Shown: in pieces, positions 51,143-60,125 of the stretch
How positions within the stretch are numbered: the first letter of the stretch is position 1
How the letters are laid out: every line of letters begins with the position of its first letter
Assembly: GCA_016712105.1 (NCBI GenBank)
Contig: JADJRU010000051.1
Coordinates: forward strand, 186,001-250,000
Reading direction: 5' to 3'
Origin: Ahniella sp.
GTDB lineage: Bacteria > Pseudomonadota > Gammaproteobacteria > Xanthomonadales > Ahniellaceae
DNA length: 64,000 bases
Program-made: the position numbers and the translations under genes
Notes under the pieces: generated by a model
What the model was told of the DNA's origin: nothing
The model's database searches: none
Seen by the model: only the letters and a program-made list of their open reading frames with translations

Positions 51143-52264
51143 ATGCAGCGCAATTCTTGGGTGGTTCTGATCGTCCTTGCGGCAACGCTCGGACTTTCAG
51201 GGTGGCTTGTTTCGGATGACCGTATCGGTGTCAACCGGTCCTCGGTCACGGGCGGCGACAGCGGGTCTGCGCCAGCTGAAACCATTGCCGCCGAGGACGC
51301 CGGGAACGGCAATACGACGTCTGCCAACGAGACTCGCGTCGTAACAGAGGCTGATGTACTCGACGTTTTTCACGCAGCCGATGCAGTTCGTTTTGCGCCT
51401 GATGCCTGGCCGCCCCTGCCAGCTGATGATCAGCCCGTCCGCGAAGCTTTGGACGACATGCTGGCGCGCGCCGAACAAGGCGACGCCAGTGCAGCTTGTT
51501 GGCTGGGCGTAAAACTGCGGCATTGTGGATCGGAACTTTCCAGTTCGAGGCGATTGACTGCAGTCCTTGAGGAGTCCGTGCGGACTGCGAAGACACCCGC
51601 CGATCAGGTTGCCGCCCTCGGGACGCAGTCGGAATACCTGGATTCTCTGGTGATTTGCCAGGGGCTAAAACCTGAATGGGTACAACGCGGTCTGGACTTT
51701 ACCCGACAGGCTGCACTGGCTGGCAGCAGATTGGCAATCGGCGAAATTGTTCGCCTGGACGGATACCTTGAGCCCGGGTTTCCGGACGCACAGGTCATTC
51801 GACGCACTTTGGACGAACGGGAAGCGTTCATTTGGGCCGGCGTCAAGACGGGTATTCCCCAGGCAATTCATCAATTGACGTTCGATGCCCAGCCGTTCGC
51901 CATGTACAACGTGCAATCGCCGAAAGTCCCCGGTCTGTCGCGCGAAGATTTGCTGGCGACACAATATCTGCTCCACGAGATGATCACTGCCATGGTCAAG
52001 AAGCATCCGGTGATCCTGCTTGATCCCGAAGTGGTTCAGGGCATGAAAGAAGGGTTGTCCATCCGTTCGCAACTGACTGAATCACGTCGCATCCGGATCG
52101 AAAACGTCGTGCGACAGATCGATGTTGAAGCCTGGCCAACTTCCGACACACCAGGCGAGTCAGATGAACCAGATAATCCGTTCAAGACCGCACAGCGTTC
52201 CTGTCGCGACTTCGGTGAACCTGTAAATCTGAAGGTGTCGATCAAGGATGTGGTGTCCCCATGA
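51143..52264 (+). CDS. membrane-anchored Sel1-like protein A1 (quartet)
   Basis: 373-aa protein of unknown function. An N-terminal signal anchor (WVVLIVLAATLGLSGWLV, about residues 6-23) is followed by a low-complexity Ser/Thr/Ala linker and a helical repeat domain. The key block is WPPLPADDQPVREALDDMLA followed by RAEQGDASAACWLGVKLRHC (about 90-130), a Sel1/TPR-like pattern, then FTRQAALAGSRLAIGE. It is the first of four related genes arranged A-B-A-B. It starts 14 nt after the ureidopropionase stop and overlaps B1 by 4 nt. Likely faces the periplasm. No enzymatic motif was seen. Confidence 0.65.
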   Translation: MQRNSWVVLIVLAATLGLSGWLVSDDRIGVNRSSVTGGDSGSAPAETIAAEDAGNGNTTSANETRVVTEADVLDVFHAADAVRFAPDAWPPLPADDQPVREALDDMLARAEQGDASAACWLGVKLRHCGSELSSSRRLTAVLEESVRTAKTPADQVAALGTQSEYLDSLVICQGLKPEWVQRGLDFTRQAALAGSRLAIGEIVRLDGYLEPGFPDAQVIRRTLDEREAFIWAGVKTGIPQAIHQLTFDAQPFAMYNVQSPKVPGLSREDLLATQYLLHEMITAMVKKHPVILLDPEVVQGMKEGLSIRSQLTESRRIRIENVVRQIDVEAWPTSDTPGESDEPDNPFKTAQRSCRDFGEPVNLKVSIKDVVSP

Positions 52265-53322
52265 ACGCCGGTCGGCCGTTCAAATGGATGATTGTCTCGG
52301 TGCTCGTTTTGTTCGGGCTCGGGCTGGTTTGGCGGCAAATGGACCACACTCCATTTCAGGCGGGGATTTCTCAGACCAATCCAAAGCTGAGCTTGCCAGA
52401 TCCGGAGTCTTCGTTATCAGAGATTGCCAAACCTGCCGCCACGCCAACGGATATCGAACTGCGCCGTCACGATGTCGTCCCTTTGTCTCGCGACCAATGG
52501 CAAGCTCTGCCACCCAATGAATTGCCTCTGGCTGGAGCCTATGCGGTCCTCAAGTCCCGCGCAGACCGCGGTGACGCGCCAGCAGCTTGTCGTCTGGCGG
52601 CCGAGTTGGGCCATTGCCGGAACGTGATCCATGAGCGCGATGTGGGGCCTTCTCGATATCAGGCCTCAGGTGGCGCGGAATCGCCCGACAAGATGTCTGC
52701 CCGAAAGGCCAGGCTTGCCCACTGTAGTGGTGTCGACAAGGCGTGGCTCGCAGACGAGGCCGGATACACGCGGCAGGCGGCGTTGGCCGGAAACCTCGCC
52801 GCCATGGAGGCGTATGTGAGTGGGTGGTTCTTTGGGTCCGATGTTTACGCCAGTTCGGTCTACCTGGAAGACTATCGTCGCGAGGCGCCGAGATTGGCCG
52901 AAGCTGCACTGCAAGCAGGGTCGTTCGGGATCTTGGTCGAATACGAATCCGCGTTCGGAATTCTGGCAGGACAAAACTTGTTCAGTCGGGCTTTGGGTGA
53001 CAGCTGGGACCCCGAGAAGCACCGGCAAATCGCCTTGTTGATCGCCGAAACCCGCCCCGGAACGAAGGGTGCCGGATACCGGAAGAACGCTTTGGTGCGA
53101 TCAGATGGGACAAGCGACGAAAAGGAAAACGAAGCGTTGCTGCGACAAGCCGCAGAGCGATTCGAAATGTGGTTTCAAGGTCGAAAGAGCGACTTCACGC
53201 TTGGTGGGTTCGGACGCTACCCGTTCGACGGCAGCAAGGTGCATGACTTCAACGCGCGGTGCACTGAGACCTACGTCGACCGCCCCCTTGAAGCGCCGCC
53301 GATTGACTGGTCGATGCCTTGA
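52261..53322 (+). CDS. membrane-anchored Sel1-like protein B1 (quartet)
   Basis: 353-aa relative of the other three quartet members, starting in the ATGA overlap with A1. N-terminal anchor MIVSVLVLFGLGLVWRQM (about residues 10-27). The conserved block WQALPPNELPLAGAYAVLKS is followed by RADRGDAPAACRLAAELGHC (about 80-120), then GYTRQAALAGNLAAMEAYVS and YLEDYRREAPRLAEAALQAG. It is closest to B2: shared YxxxYxLxDYRxxAPRLAEAAL, WFQGRKSDF / WFQGHPKSF and an I-D-W tail (PPIDWSMP / NPIDWQD). Unknown function; likely periplasmic and perhaps a partner of A1. Confidence 0.65.
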   Translation: MNAGRPFKWMIVSVLVLFGLGLVWRQMDHTPFQAGISQTNPKLSLPDPESSLSEIAKPAATPTDIELRRHDVVPLSRDQWQALPPNELPLAGAYAVLKSRADRGDAPAACRLAAELGHCRNVIHERDVGPSRYQASGGAESPDKMSARKARLAHCSGVDKAWLADEAGYTRQAALAGNLAAMEAYVSGWFFGSDVYASSVYLEDYRREAPRLAEAALQAGSFGILVEYESAFGILAGQNLFSRALGDSWDPEKHRQIALLIAETRPGTKGAGYRKNALVRSDGTSDEKENEALLRQAAERFEMWFQGRKSDFTLGGFGRYPFDGSKVHDFNARCTETYVDRPLEAPPIDWSMP

Positions 53323-53381
53323 TCCGCAAGGTCCCAGATTCACATTGCCAGTATCGGATCGAGTCTGCCACTGCCTTTCTA

Positions 53382-53408
53382 TTGCACTGGGGCCGCACGA
53401 GCTAGAAT
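53382..53408 (+). promoter_or_regulatory. possible promoter for the second A-B pair
   Basis: TTGCAC and TAGAAT separated by 15 bases (short but usable), 31 bases before the A2 ATG, inside the only sizeable gap (116 nt) of the quartet. Confidence 0.3.
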
Positions 53409-53438
53409 CGCTGTATTGCCAATCCTTGGGTCGTCGGA

Positions 53439-54536
53439 ATGCGTTTTCTCTGGATCTTGCTCCTGTTCGGAGTGGTGTTGTCGGCGTGGTTGTTTCTGCA
53501 GTCGCGCGCAACACCGGAAGAACTCCGGCCTTCGAGCACTGCTGGGCCGGAGGTCGAAGCGGAAGTTCAGGCTCGATCCGAAGGTAAGGCTGAAGTGCAG
53601 TCGTCGTCTGAATTGGTTGAGCATTCTGCGTCAGCGACTATGCCAGTAGTGGCCGAGCCTATTCCTTTTGATCCCGCCCTCTGGCCGCCGTTGCCAGACG
53701 AGACGGTCACGATCAAGGATGCGTTCCCGGCTTTGCGCGAGCGCGCCGACAGCGGGGATCAAGGGGCTGCATGCTGGCTGGGTGTGGAGCTGCTTCGTGG
53801 TCGCGACGTTCTGGACGATCAGGCTGCAGAGTCGCGGCGTTCTGACGGAACCTGGCAGGCAGCCAGGTCATTTCCGCGCAAGCCTCAGACGCTCGAAGGA
53901 TTGCGCCGGACGGAACGTCGGCTCGAACTTGCGCAACGTTGCCAGGGTGTCTCCGCCGACATGACAAGCGGCGCGCTCGATTGGCTGTTCACTTCAGCCA
54001 AGGCTGGCAGCGCGGGTGCGCTGGCTCTGATGACCGTAGACGGTACATTGTCGGCAACCCAGTACCCCGACGGTGCACAACTTCGGCGGGTCCTCGACGC
54101 GCAGGAAGAGATGCTCGTGATGGGGCTCAGGGTCGGGTCAACTCGTGCCCTTCAAGAGCTCACGCTCAACGCGGTTTCCGGTTGGAATTGGGGTCGTATC
54201 AGGAGCCCGAATGTCCCGAAAATGGCGCGATCGGATCGGGCAGCACTGGCATTGTTTGTCGAGATGCTTGAGACGAGGATCCGAACGCATCATGTTGATT
54301 TGCTGCCAGTAGAGCGGCCGGACCTGAAAATGCCAATGATTGATTCCAGCGATGTGCCCCCTGCGGTGAGGGCCCATGTAACTCGGCTTGTCGACGAGGT
54401 CTTTGCTGAAGGTTGGGCGAATCGGGACGAAGTTCCGCTTGCGGGCTTCGACGACTTGGAGACGGACAAAGCCTGTGCCCGATTCATTGCACCACGCGCG
54501 TCTGAAAGTTCGGTGACTGCGTGGCTAAAACCATGA
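53439..54536 (+). CDS. membrane-anchored Sel1-like protein A2 (quartet)
   Basis: 365-aa paralogue of A1. Signal anchor FLWILLLFGVVLSAWLFLQS (about residues 3-22), charged linker (EVEAEVQARSEGKAEVQ), then WPPLPDETVTIKDAFPALRE and RADSGDQGAACWLGVELLRG (about 88-128). Shared features with A1 are a CQG(L/V) motif (VICQGLKPEW / RCQGVSADM), LD.QE/REE..V..G...G...A...LT.NA, RSPNVPKM / QSPKVPGL, and a Cys near the C-terminus. Overlaps the start of B2 by 4 nt. The divergence between A1 and A2 is large, so the duplication is old and both copies have been kept. Confidence 0.65.
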   Translation: MRFLWILLLFGVVLSAWLFLQSRATPEELRPSSTAGPEVEAEVQARSEGKAEVQSSSELVEHSASATMPVVAEPIPFDPALWPPLPDETVTIKDAFPALRERADSGDQGAACWLGVELLRGRDVLDDQAAESRRSDGTWQAARSFPRKPQTLEGLRRTERRLELAQRCQGVSADMTSGALDWLFTSAKAGSAGALALMTVDGTLSATQYPDGAQLRRVLDAQEEMLVMGLRVGSTRALQELTLNAVSGWNWGRIRSPNVPKMARSDRAALALFVEMLETRIRTHHVDLLPVERPDLKMPMIDSSDVPPAVRAHVTRLVDEVFAEGWANRDEVPLAGFDDLETDKACARFIAPRASESSVTAWLKP

Positions 54537-55606
54537 ACAAGCGAAGCTGGATCGTGGTGGTGTTGTTCGGCCTCATGGTCGCTGTATGGGTTGGTGTGAC
54601 CAATAGGACGCCTGATGTTTTGGGCGGCCCGCCGTCAAACGGGGAGGTGACCGCGGTTGTGCCTTCCCCACATCGGCTGACCCAAACTCACAAGGATAAA
54701 GCGGGTGCGACACAGCCAACGCCGTTCCGAAGCCGCAGCATCAAACCGTTGCCGCCTTCCCAATGGCTGCCGCTGCCGGCAGAGCGTCTTCCGGTCAAGT
54801 CGATCTATGCAATTCTGAAAGACCGTGCAGACAAGGGGGATGCGCCGGCGGCCTGTCGTTTGTCGGCCGAACTCGGACGCTGTTTGATGCTGGAAGACAC
54901 GCTCGAATCGATCCAGCAGGGAGATCCAAAAACTGAAGCGGATCTCGCGGGTCCATATGCTGAGCAGGCAACACTGAAACAACAACTCGCGATGAACTGC
55001 GCCGGTTTGGGGAGTGGTGAACTCAATGAGCGAATGGGTCTGCTGAGACAGGCTGCCCTGGCCGGAAATGTTTCGGCGATCGAGGAATATGTCAGCGGCT
55101 TGTGGGTTTCCCAGGACATCTATTCGGCAAGTTACCATTTGGACGATTACCGAAAGGACGCCCCCCGATTGGCCGAAGCCGCGTTGGCGTCGGGATCACT
55201 CTGGGTGCTGATGGAGATGCAAGGAGTCTACAAAGGGCAATTTGACGATGTCCTGATTTCGATGGCAATGAACCGCCCAAGTCGACCCGAGCGGGGAATT
55301 GTGCTCGACATGCTGTTGAAGCTTGCTTCCCAGTCCGCCAAGGCGCCCAATCAACCGTTCGAGGCGCGTCTATCGGACATGCGCGAACAATTCCAACTCG
55401 GCATTCCCGAATCCGAGTATCCGCGACTCGAGGCGCAGGTCCTGGATCATTACCGGAACTGGTTTCAAGGCCATCCCAAGTCTTTTCGTGAAATGGGTTT
55501 GACCGTTCACAACTCGGTCGAAGGGAGTCGAGGCTTCAACGAGCTCTGCAGCAAGGGTTATGCAACAGCCGAAGCGCTCGAAAACCCGATCGACTGGCAG
55601 GATTGA
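54533..55606 (+). CDS. membrane-anchored Sel1-like protein B2 (quartet)
   Basis: 357-aa paralogue of B1. The ATG at 54533 is chosen because it makes the same ATGA overlap with A2 that B1 makes with A1; a GTG 12 nt upstream is an alternative. Anchor WIVVVLFGLMVAVWVGV, then WLPLPAERLPVKSIYAILKD and RADKGDAPAACRLSAELGRC, LLRQAALAGNVSAIEEYVSG and YHLDDYRKDAPRLAEAALAS. The reading ends NPIDWQD. It is followed 103 nt later by preT. Unknown function; the conserved Cys pair around the Sel1-like block (AAC...GRC) could form a disulfide in the periplasm. Confidence 0.65.
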   Translation: MNKRSWIVVVLFGLMVAVWVGVTNRTPDVLGGPPSNGEVTAVVPSPHRLTQTHKDKAGATQPTPFRSRSIKPLPPSQWLPLPAERLPVKSIYAILKDRADKGDAPAACRLSAELGRCLMLEDTLESIQQGDPKTEADLAGPYAEQATLKQQLAMNCAGLGSGELNERMGLLRQAALAGNVSAIEEYVSGLWVSQDIYSASYHLDDYRKDAPRLAEAALASGSLWVLMEMQGVYKGQFDDVLISMAMNRPSRPERGIVLDMLLKLASQSAKAPNQPFEARLSDMREQFQLGIPESEYPRLEAQVLDHYRNWFQGHPKSFREMGLTVHNSVEGSRGFNELCSKGYATAEALENPIDWQD

Positions 55607-55709
55607 CCCCTCTGCGAGGCATAAACCTTGCACCCAGCCCCGATAACGAATAAAACCTTCCGACACTGTAGCTGGCGACGACGAAGTTCGCCGGAGTGAG
55701 GGAGAGACG

Positions 55710-57049
55710 ATGAGCAGGAAAGAGTTGGGAGACGTCGCCGCTGGGCGACTCGACGCCGCGACACTGGCGCGGCACTTTGGTGACGTGGCGCCGGCCTTGA
55801 GCCGACAGCAGGCCTTGATCGAGGCGAGCCGCTGCCATTTTTGTTATGACGCGCCGTGTATCCAGGCGTGTCCGACCGGGATCGACATTCCCGGATTCAT
55901 CCGCGGCATCAGCACCGACAACCTGAAGGGTGCCGCACACAAGATTCTCGATGCGAACATTTTCGGCGGGCAGTGTGCTCGCGTGTGTCCGACCGAGATC
56001 CTGTGCGAAGGCGAGTGTGTTCGCAACGGGCCGGAAGACAAGCCGGTTCAGATTGGCGCTCTGCAGCGATATGCCACAGACTGGGTTTTCGAATCCGACA
56101 CGCGTCTGTATTCGCGCGCGGCGCCCACTGGCAAACGTGTCGGGATCGTCGGTGCTGGCCCGGCTGGTTTGGCTTGCGCACACGCTCTGGCGAAACTCGG
56201 CCATGAGGTCGAAGTCTTCGAGTCACGAGCCAAGTCCGGCGGGCTGAATGAGTACGGGATCGCCGCGTACAAGGTCGTCGATTTTTCCGCGCGGGAAGTC
56301 GAGTGGCTGCTGTCGATCGGGGGCATCACGGTGCACCACGGGTCGGCACTTGGCCATGACATCACACTCGCCGACCTGAGACAGCGATTTGGCGCCGTGT
56401 TCCTCGGAATCGGGCTCGGCGGCGTGAATGCGCTGGGCGTGACTGGCGAACATGAAGAGGGTGTCCGCAACGCTGTCGACTTCATTGCCGAATTGCGGCA
56501 GGCGAAAGACAAGGGCACCGTGCCGGTCGGGCGCCGTGTCGTGGTCATCGGTGGCGGCAATACCGCAATCGATGCAGCGATCCAAAGCAAACGACTCGGT
56601 GCCGAACGCGTCACGCTGGCTTATCGGCGTGGTGCCGAAACGATGAGTGCGACCAGCCTGGAGCAGGCGTTCGCCAAGGAAGAGGGCGTGACCGTGCTGC
56701 ATTTCTCGCGCCCGGTCGAATTGCTGCGCAAGGATGGTGTGCTGGCCGGTGTGCGTTTCGAGCATACGTCGCTCGATTCATCCGGCAAGCTGGTCGGCAG
56801 CGGCGAATACTTCACGGTCGAAGCCGATGTGGTGCTCAAGGCGATTGGCCAGGCGCTGGTTGATTCGGGCCTCGAAGGTCCGGTGACCAAGAACGGGCGA
56901 ATCGTCGCCGATGAAACGGCGCCACCAGTGTGCCGGGTGTTTATGCGGGTGGCGATTGTGTCGGTGGCAAAACCGACCTGACTGTCCAGGCCGTTGCCGA
57001 CGGCAAAGCCGCGGCGGCCGCCATTCATGCTTATTTGAGCCAAGGCTGA
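55710..57049 (+). CDS. preT: NAD-dependent dihydropyrimidine dehydrogenase subunit PreT, frameshift near end
   Basis: FAD/Fe-S electron-input subunit of the bacterial dihydropyrimidine dehydrogenase that reduces uracil and thymine. GGGAGAGA precedes the ATG. N-terminal 4Fe-4S cysteines occur in CHFCYDAPCIQACPTGID and CARVCPTEILCEGECV (about residues 42-108). FAD binding is in RVGIVGAGPAGLACAHAL (about 143-160), nucleotide binding in VVVIGGGNTAIDAAIQS (about 279). The frame slips near 56915. The next frame reads GATSVPGVYAGGDCVGGKTD and KAAAAAIHAYLSQG to a stop at 57049, the proper PreT ending. preA starts 10 nt later. Confidence 0.93.
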
Positions 57050-57059
57050 GGAGTCCACC

Positions 57060-58325
57060 ATGGCTGATCTTTCGACCAACTTCATCGGCATCAAATCGCC
57101 GAATCCGTTCTGGCTGGCGTCTGCGCCGCCGACCGACAAGGCCTACAACGTCATCCGCGCTTTTGAAGCCGGGTGGGGTGGTGTGGTCTGGAAAACGCTT
57201 GGGCTCGATCCACCGGTAGTGAACGTGAGTTCGCGTTACGGGGCGGTGCAGTGGAACGGCCAGCGTATGGCCGGCCTCAACAACATCGAGCTGATCTCCG
57301 ATCGTCCGCTGCGCGTGAACCTCGACGAGATCCGTCAGGTCAAACGCGACTGGCCGGATCGTGCGATGGTCGTGTCGTTGATGGTGCCGTGTGACGAAGA
57401 GTCCTGGAAATACATCCTGCCGATGGTCGAAGACACCGGTGCCGATGGCGTCGAGCTGAACTTCGGTTGTCCGCACGGCATGAGTGAACGTGGCATGGGT
57501 TCGGCCGTTGGCCAGGTGCCCGAGTACATCCAGATGGTCGCTGCCTGGGTCAAGCAGTACTCGAAACTGCCGTGTATCGTGAAGCTCACGCCAAACATCA
57601 CCGACGTGCGTTATCCGGCGCGTGCGGCGAAGGCTGGTGGTACCGATGCGGTAAGCCTGATCAACACAATCAACTCGATCACGACGATCGATCTTGATCT
57701 GATGGCGCCGACACCGACGGTGGATGGCAAAGGCACCCACGGCGGCTACTGTGGTCCGGCCGTGCGCCCGATCGCGTTGAACATGGTCGCCGAAATCGCC
57801 CGTGACCCGATCACCCATGGCCTGCCGATCAGCGCCATTGGCGGCATCGGTACCTGGCGTGATGCGGCAGAGTTCATTGCCCTTGGTGCTGGCACCGTGC
57901 AGGTGTGTACGGCGGCGATGCACTATGGCTTCCGTATTGTCGACGACATGATCAGCGGTTTGTCGCACTGGATGGATTCGAAAGGCTACAAGACCATCGA
58001 GGACTTCCGTGGCAAGGCCATCGGCAACGTCACCGACTGGAAGTACCTGAACCTGAAGTACGACATCAAGGCGCGGATCAATCAGGATCTCTGCATCAAG
58101 TGTGGTCTGTGCCACATCGCCTGCGAGGACACCTCACATCAGGCCATCACTGCCGAACGCGACGGCAAGCGATTGTTCGAAGTGGTGGATGCCGAGTGTG
58201 TTGGCTGCAACCTGTGTATGCATGTCTGCCCAGTGGATGACTGCATCACGATGGAGCGTGTCGATGACGCGTCGTTCCAGAACTGGACTACCCATCCGAA
58301 CAATCCGATGAGCCAGAAGGCCTGA
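57060..58325 (+). CDS. preA: NAD-dependent dihydropyrimidine dehydrogenase subunit PreA
   Basis: FMN/Fe-S catalytic subunit reducing uracil or thymine to the 5,6-dihydro form. 421 aa with a DHOD-like TIM barrel: GIKSPNPFWLASAPPTDKAY, VELNFGCPHGMSERGMGSA, VKLTPNITD, NTINSITTIDLDLM and GGIGTWRDAAEFIALGAGTV. The C-terminus holds two 4Fe-4S motifs (CIKCGLCHIACEDTSHQ and CVGCNLCMHVCPVDDC, about residues 345-395). GGAG lies before the ATG, 10 nt after preT. The two subunits act as a complex with NADH. Confidence 0.96.
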   Translation: MADLSTNFIGIKSPNPFWLASAPPTDKAYNVIRAFEAGWGGVVWKTLGLDPPVVNVSSRYGAVQWNGQRMAGLNNIELISDRPLRVNLDEIRQVKRDWPDRAMVVSLMVPCDEESWKYILPMVEDTGADGVELNFGCPHGMSERGMGSAVGQVPEYIQMVAAWVKQYSKLPCIVKLTPNITDVRYPARAAKAGGTDAVSLINTINSITTIDLDLMAPTPTVDGKGTHGGYCGPAVRPIALNMVAEIARDPITHGLPISAIGGIGTWRDAAEFIALGAGTVQVCTAAMHYGFRIVDDMISGLSHWMDSKGYKTIEDFRGKAIGNVTDWKYLNLKYDIKARINQDLCIKCGLCHIACEDTSHQAITAERDGKRLFEVVDAECVGCNLCMHVCPVDDCITMERVDDASFQNWTTHPNNPMSQKA

Positions 58326-58327
58326 TC

Positions 58328-59801
58328 ATGCGAACGAAGGCGATGGCAGTGGATCACGAAGTGGATGCCGACAATGATCTGAGCAACGCGGACCTGCAAC
58401 CGGTGTCGTCCGCCGAGCGGACCTGGGACTGGAAAGCGATTGCCGCACTGTGGGTCGGCATGGTGGTGTGTGTGCCGGCCTATATGCTCGCCGCAGGGCT
58501 CGTCAGCGAAGGCATGAACTGGAAGGAGGCGATCTTCACGATCCTGCTCGCCAATGTCATCGTGCTGGTGCCGATGTTGTTGATCGGTCATGCCGGAACC
58601 AAACACGGCATACCGTTTCCAGTCCTGCTCCGCGCGTCCTTTGGTACCCGCGGAGCGCGTATTCCGGCGCTGTTGCGAGGTCTCGTCGCTTGTGGCTGGT
58701 TCGGTATCCAGACCTGGGTGGGTGGTGCGGCGATCTATGCGATCGTGAACGTGCTGACGAATAACGGCATCCAGGGATCACCGTTGCCGGTGCTGGGGAT
58801 TGATGCGGGCCAGACCGCCTGTTTCCTCGCGTTCTGGGCTTTGCACGTGTGGTTCATCGCGAATGGCACGGAGTCGATCCGTTGGTTGGAGTTGTGGGCG
58901 GCACCGGTGCTGATCGCCATGTGTATCGGCTTGTTGTGGTGGGCGTATGACCGTGCGGATGGATTCGGACCGATGCTCGCCACACCTTCGAAGTTCGCCG
59001 AAGGTGGCGAACGCGCCGGACAGTTCTGGTCCGTGTTCTGGCCCTCTCTGACGGCGATGGTCGGGTTCTGGGCGACACTCGCCTTGAACATTCCCGACTT
59101 CACGCGTTATGCCCGCTCACAACGGGATCAGGTGATCGGCCAAGCCTTGGGTTTGCCTTTGCCGATGGCACTGCTGGCGTTTGTTGGTGTGGCCGTCACT
59201 TCGGCGACCGTGGTGATCTACGGCGAAGCGATCTGGGACCCGGTGAAACTGTCCGAGCGAATGGGTGGCGTGACGGTCATCATCGCGCTGGTCGCTTTGC
59301 TGCTGGCGACGCTGACAACCAATCTGGCGGCGAATGTCGTGGCACCGGCGAACGGCTTGCCAACCTCAGCCCGCAACGCATTTCCTACAAACTCGGCGGG
59401 TACATCACCGCAGGTCTCGGATTGCGATCTTCCCCTGGAAACTGCTCGAGACCACCGGCGCGTACATCTTCACATGGCTGATCGGTTATTCGGCGTTGCT
59501 GGGCCCGATTGCCGGCATCATGCTGGTCGACTATTACCTGATCCGCCGCACGGAGCTGGATCATCGTGACCTGTTCCGGCACTCGGGCCGTTACGGTTAT
59601 GGCAGCGGTTATCACTGGCCGGGATTCATCGCGCTGATCATCGGTGTGCTGCCGAACCTGCCCGGGTTCCTCAAGGCAGCCGGTTTCGTCGAATCCGTGC
59701 CGTCGATCTTCACGACGATTTATGCCTATGCCTGGTTCGTCGGCCTGGCGATTGCGGCAATCGTGTACCTGCTGCTGGTCAAACGCGTGCGGCCCGGCTG
59801 A
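58328..59801 (+). CDS. NCS1-family nucleobase/hydantoin permease, two frameshifts
   Basis: Cation-coupled 12-helix importer of the cytosine/uracil/allantoin/hydantoin family. It starts 2 nt after preA. Early NCS1 landmarks are WDWKAIAALWVGMVVCVPAY, FPVLLRASFGTRGARIPALL and WFGIQTWVGGAAIYAIV; later are LNIPDFTRYARSQRDQ and TLTTNLAANVVAPANG. Indels near 59355 and 59425 shift the frame twice. Restored text is FANLSPQRISYKLGGYITAG, then IAIFPWKLLETTGAYIFTWL and VDYYLIRRTELDHRDLF, ending at 59801. Placement after preTA argues for import of uracil, cytosine or a dihydropyrimidine/hydantoin substrate. Confidence 0.88.
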
Positions 59802-60125
59802 CGTCACGTTCATCAAGCATGACTTGAGTTTCTGATTCCAAAGATAGCGTTGGTAAGCGGTTTGCTGAAGATTAAAACGAAGCAATTCTTCTCCCGCTGG
59901 CGGGAGAAGATGCCGACAGGCAGATGAGGGCAATCTGGCGGCAGGCCAATTCCGTAGCCAATATGTTGTCCGGCGATCGCGCAAGGTCTCCGGCCGCACC
60001 TTCGCGCCAACCTGGCCCTCATCCGGCCTTTGGCCACCTTCTCCCGTGAACGGGAGAAGGGTCAAACGAAGCAATAATTCTCCCGTGAACCAGAGAAGGG
60101 TATCGACCTCGCGGCTGAAGTCGTC
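59802..60125. repeat. intergenic cluster of REP-like CTCCCG...CGGGAG palindromes
   Basis: 324 bases without a gene, between convergent genes. At 59888-59909 is a near-perfect hairpin (TTCTCCCG-CTGG-CGGGAGAA). At 60016-60061 is CCCTCATCCGGCCTTTGGCC running into CACCTTCTCCCG-TGAA-CGGGAGAAGG. At 60078-60100 is a third, decayed copy. The same unit occurs inverted at 10402-10443 and in part at 42013-42043. Probably a REP/BIME-type mosaic; it may also terminate both converging transcripts. Confidence 0.75.
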
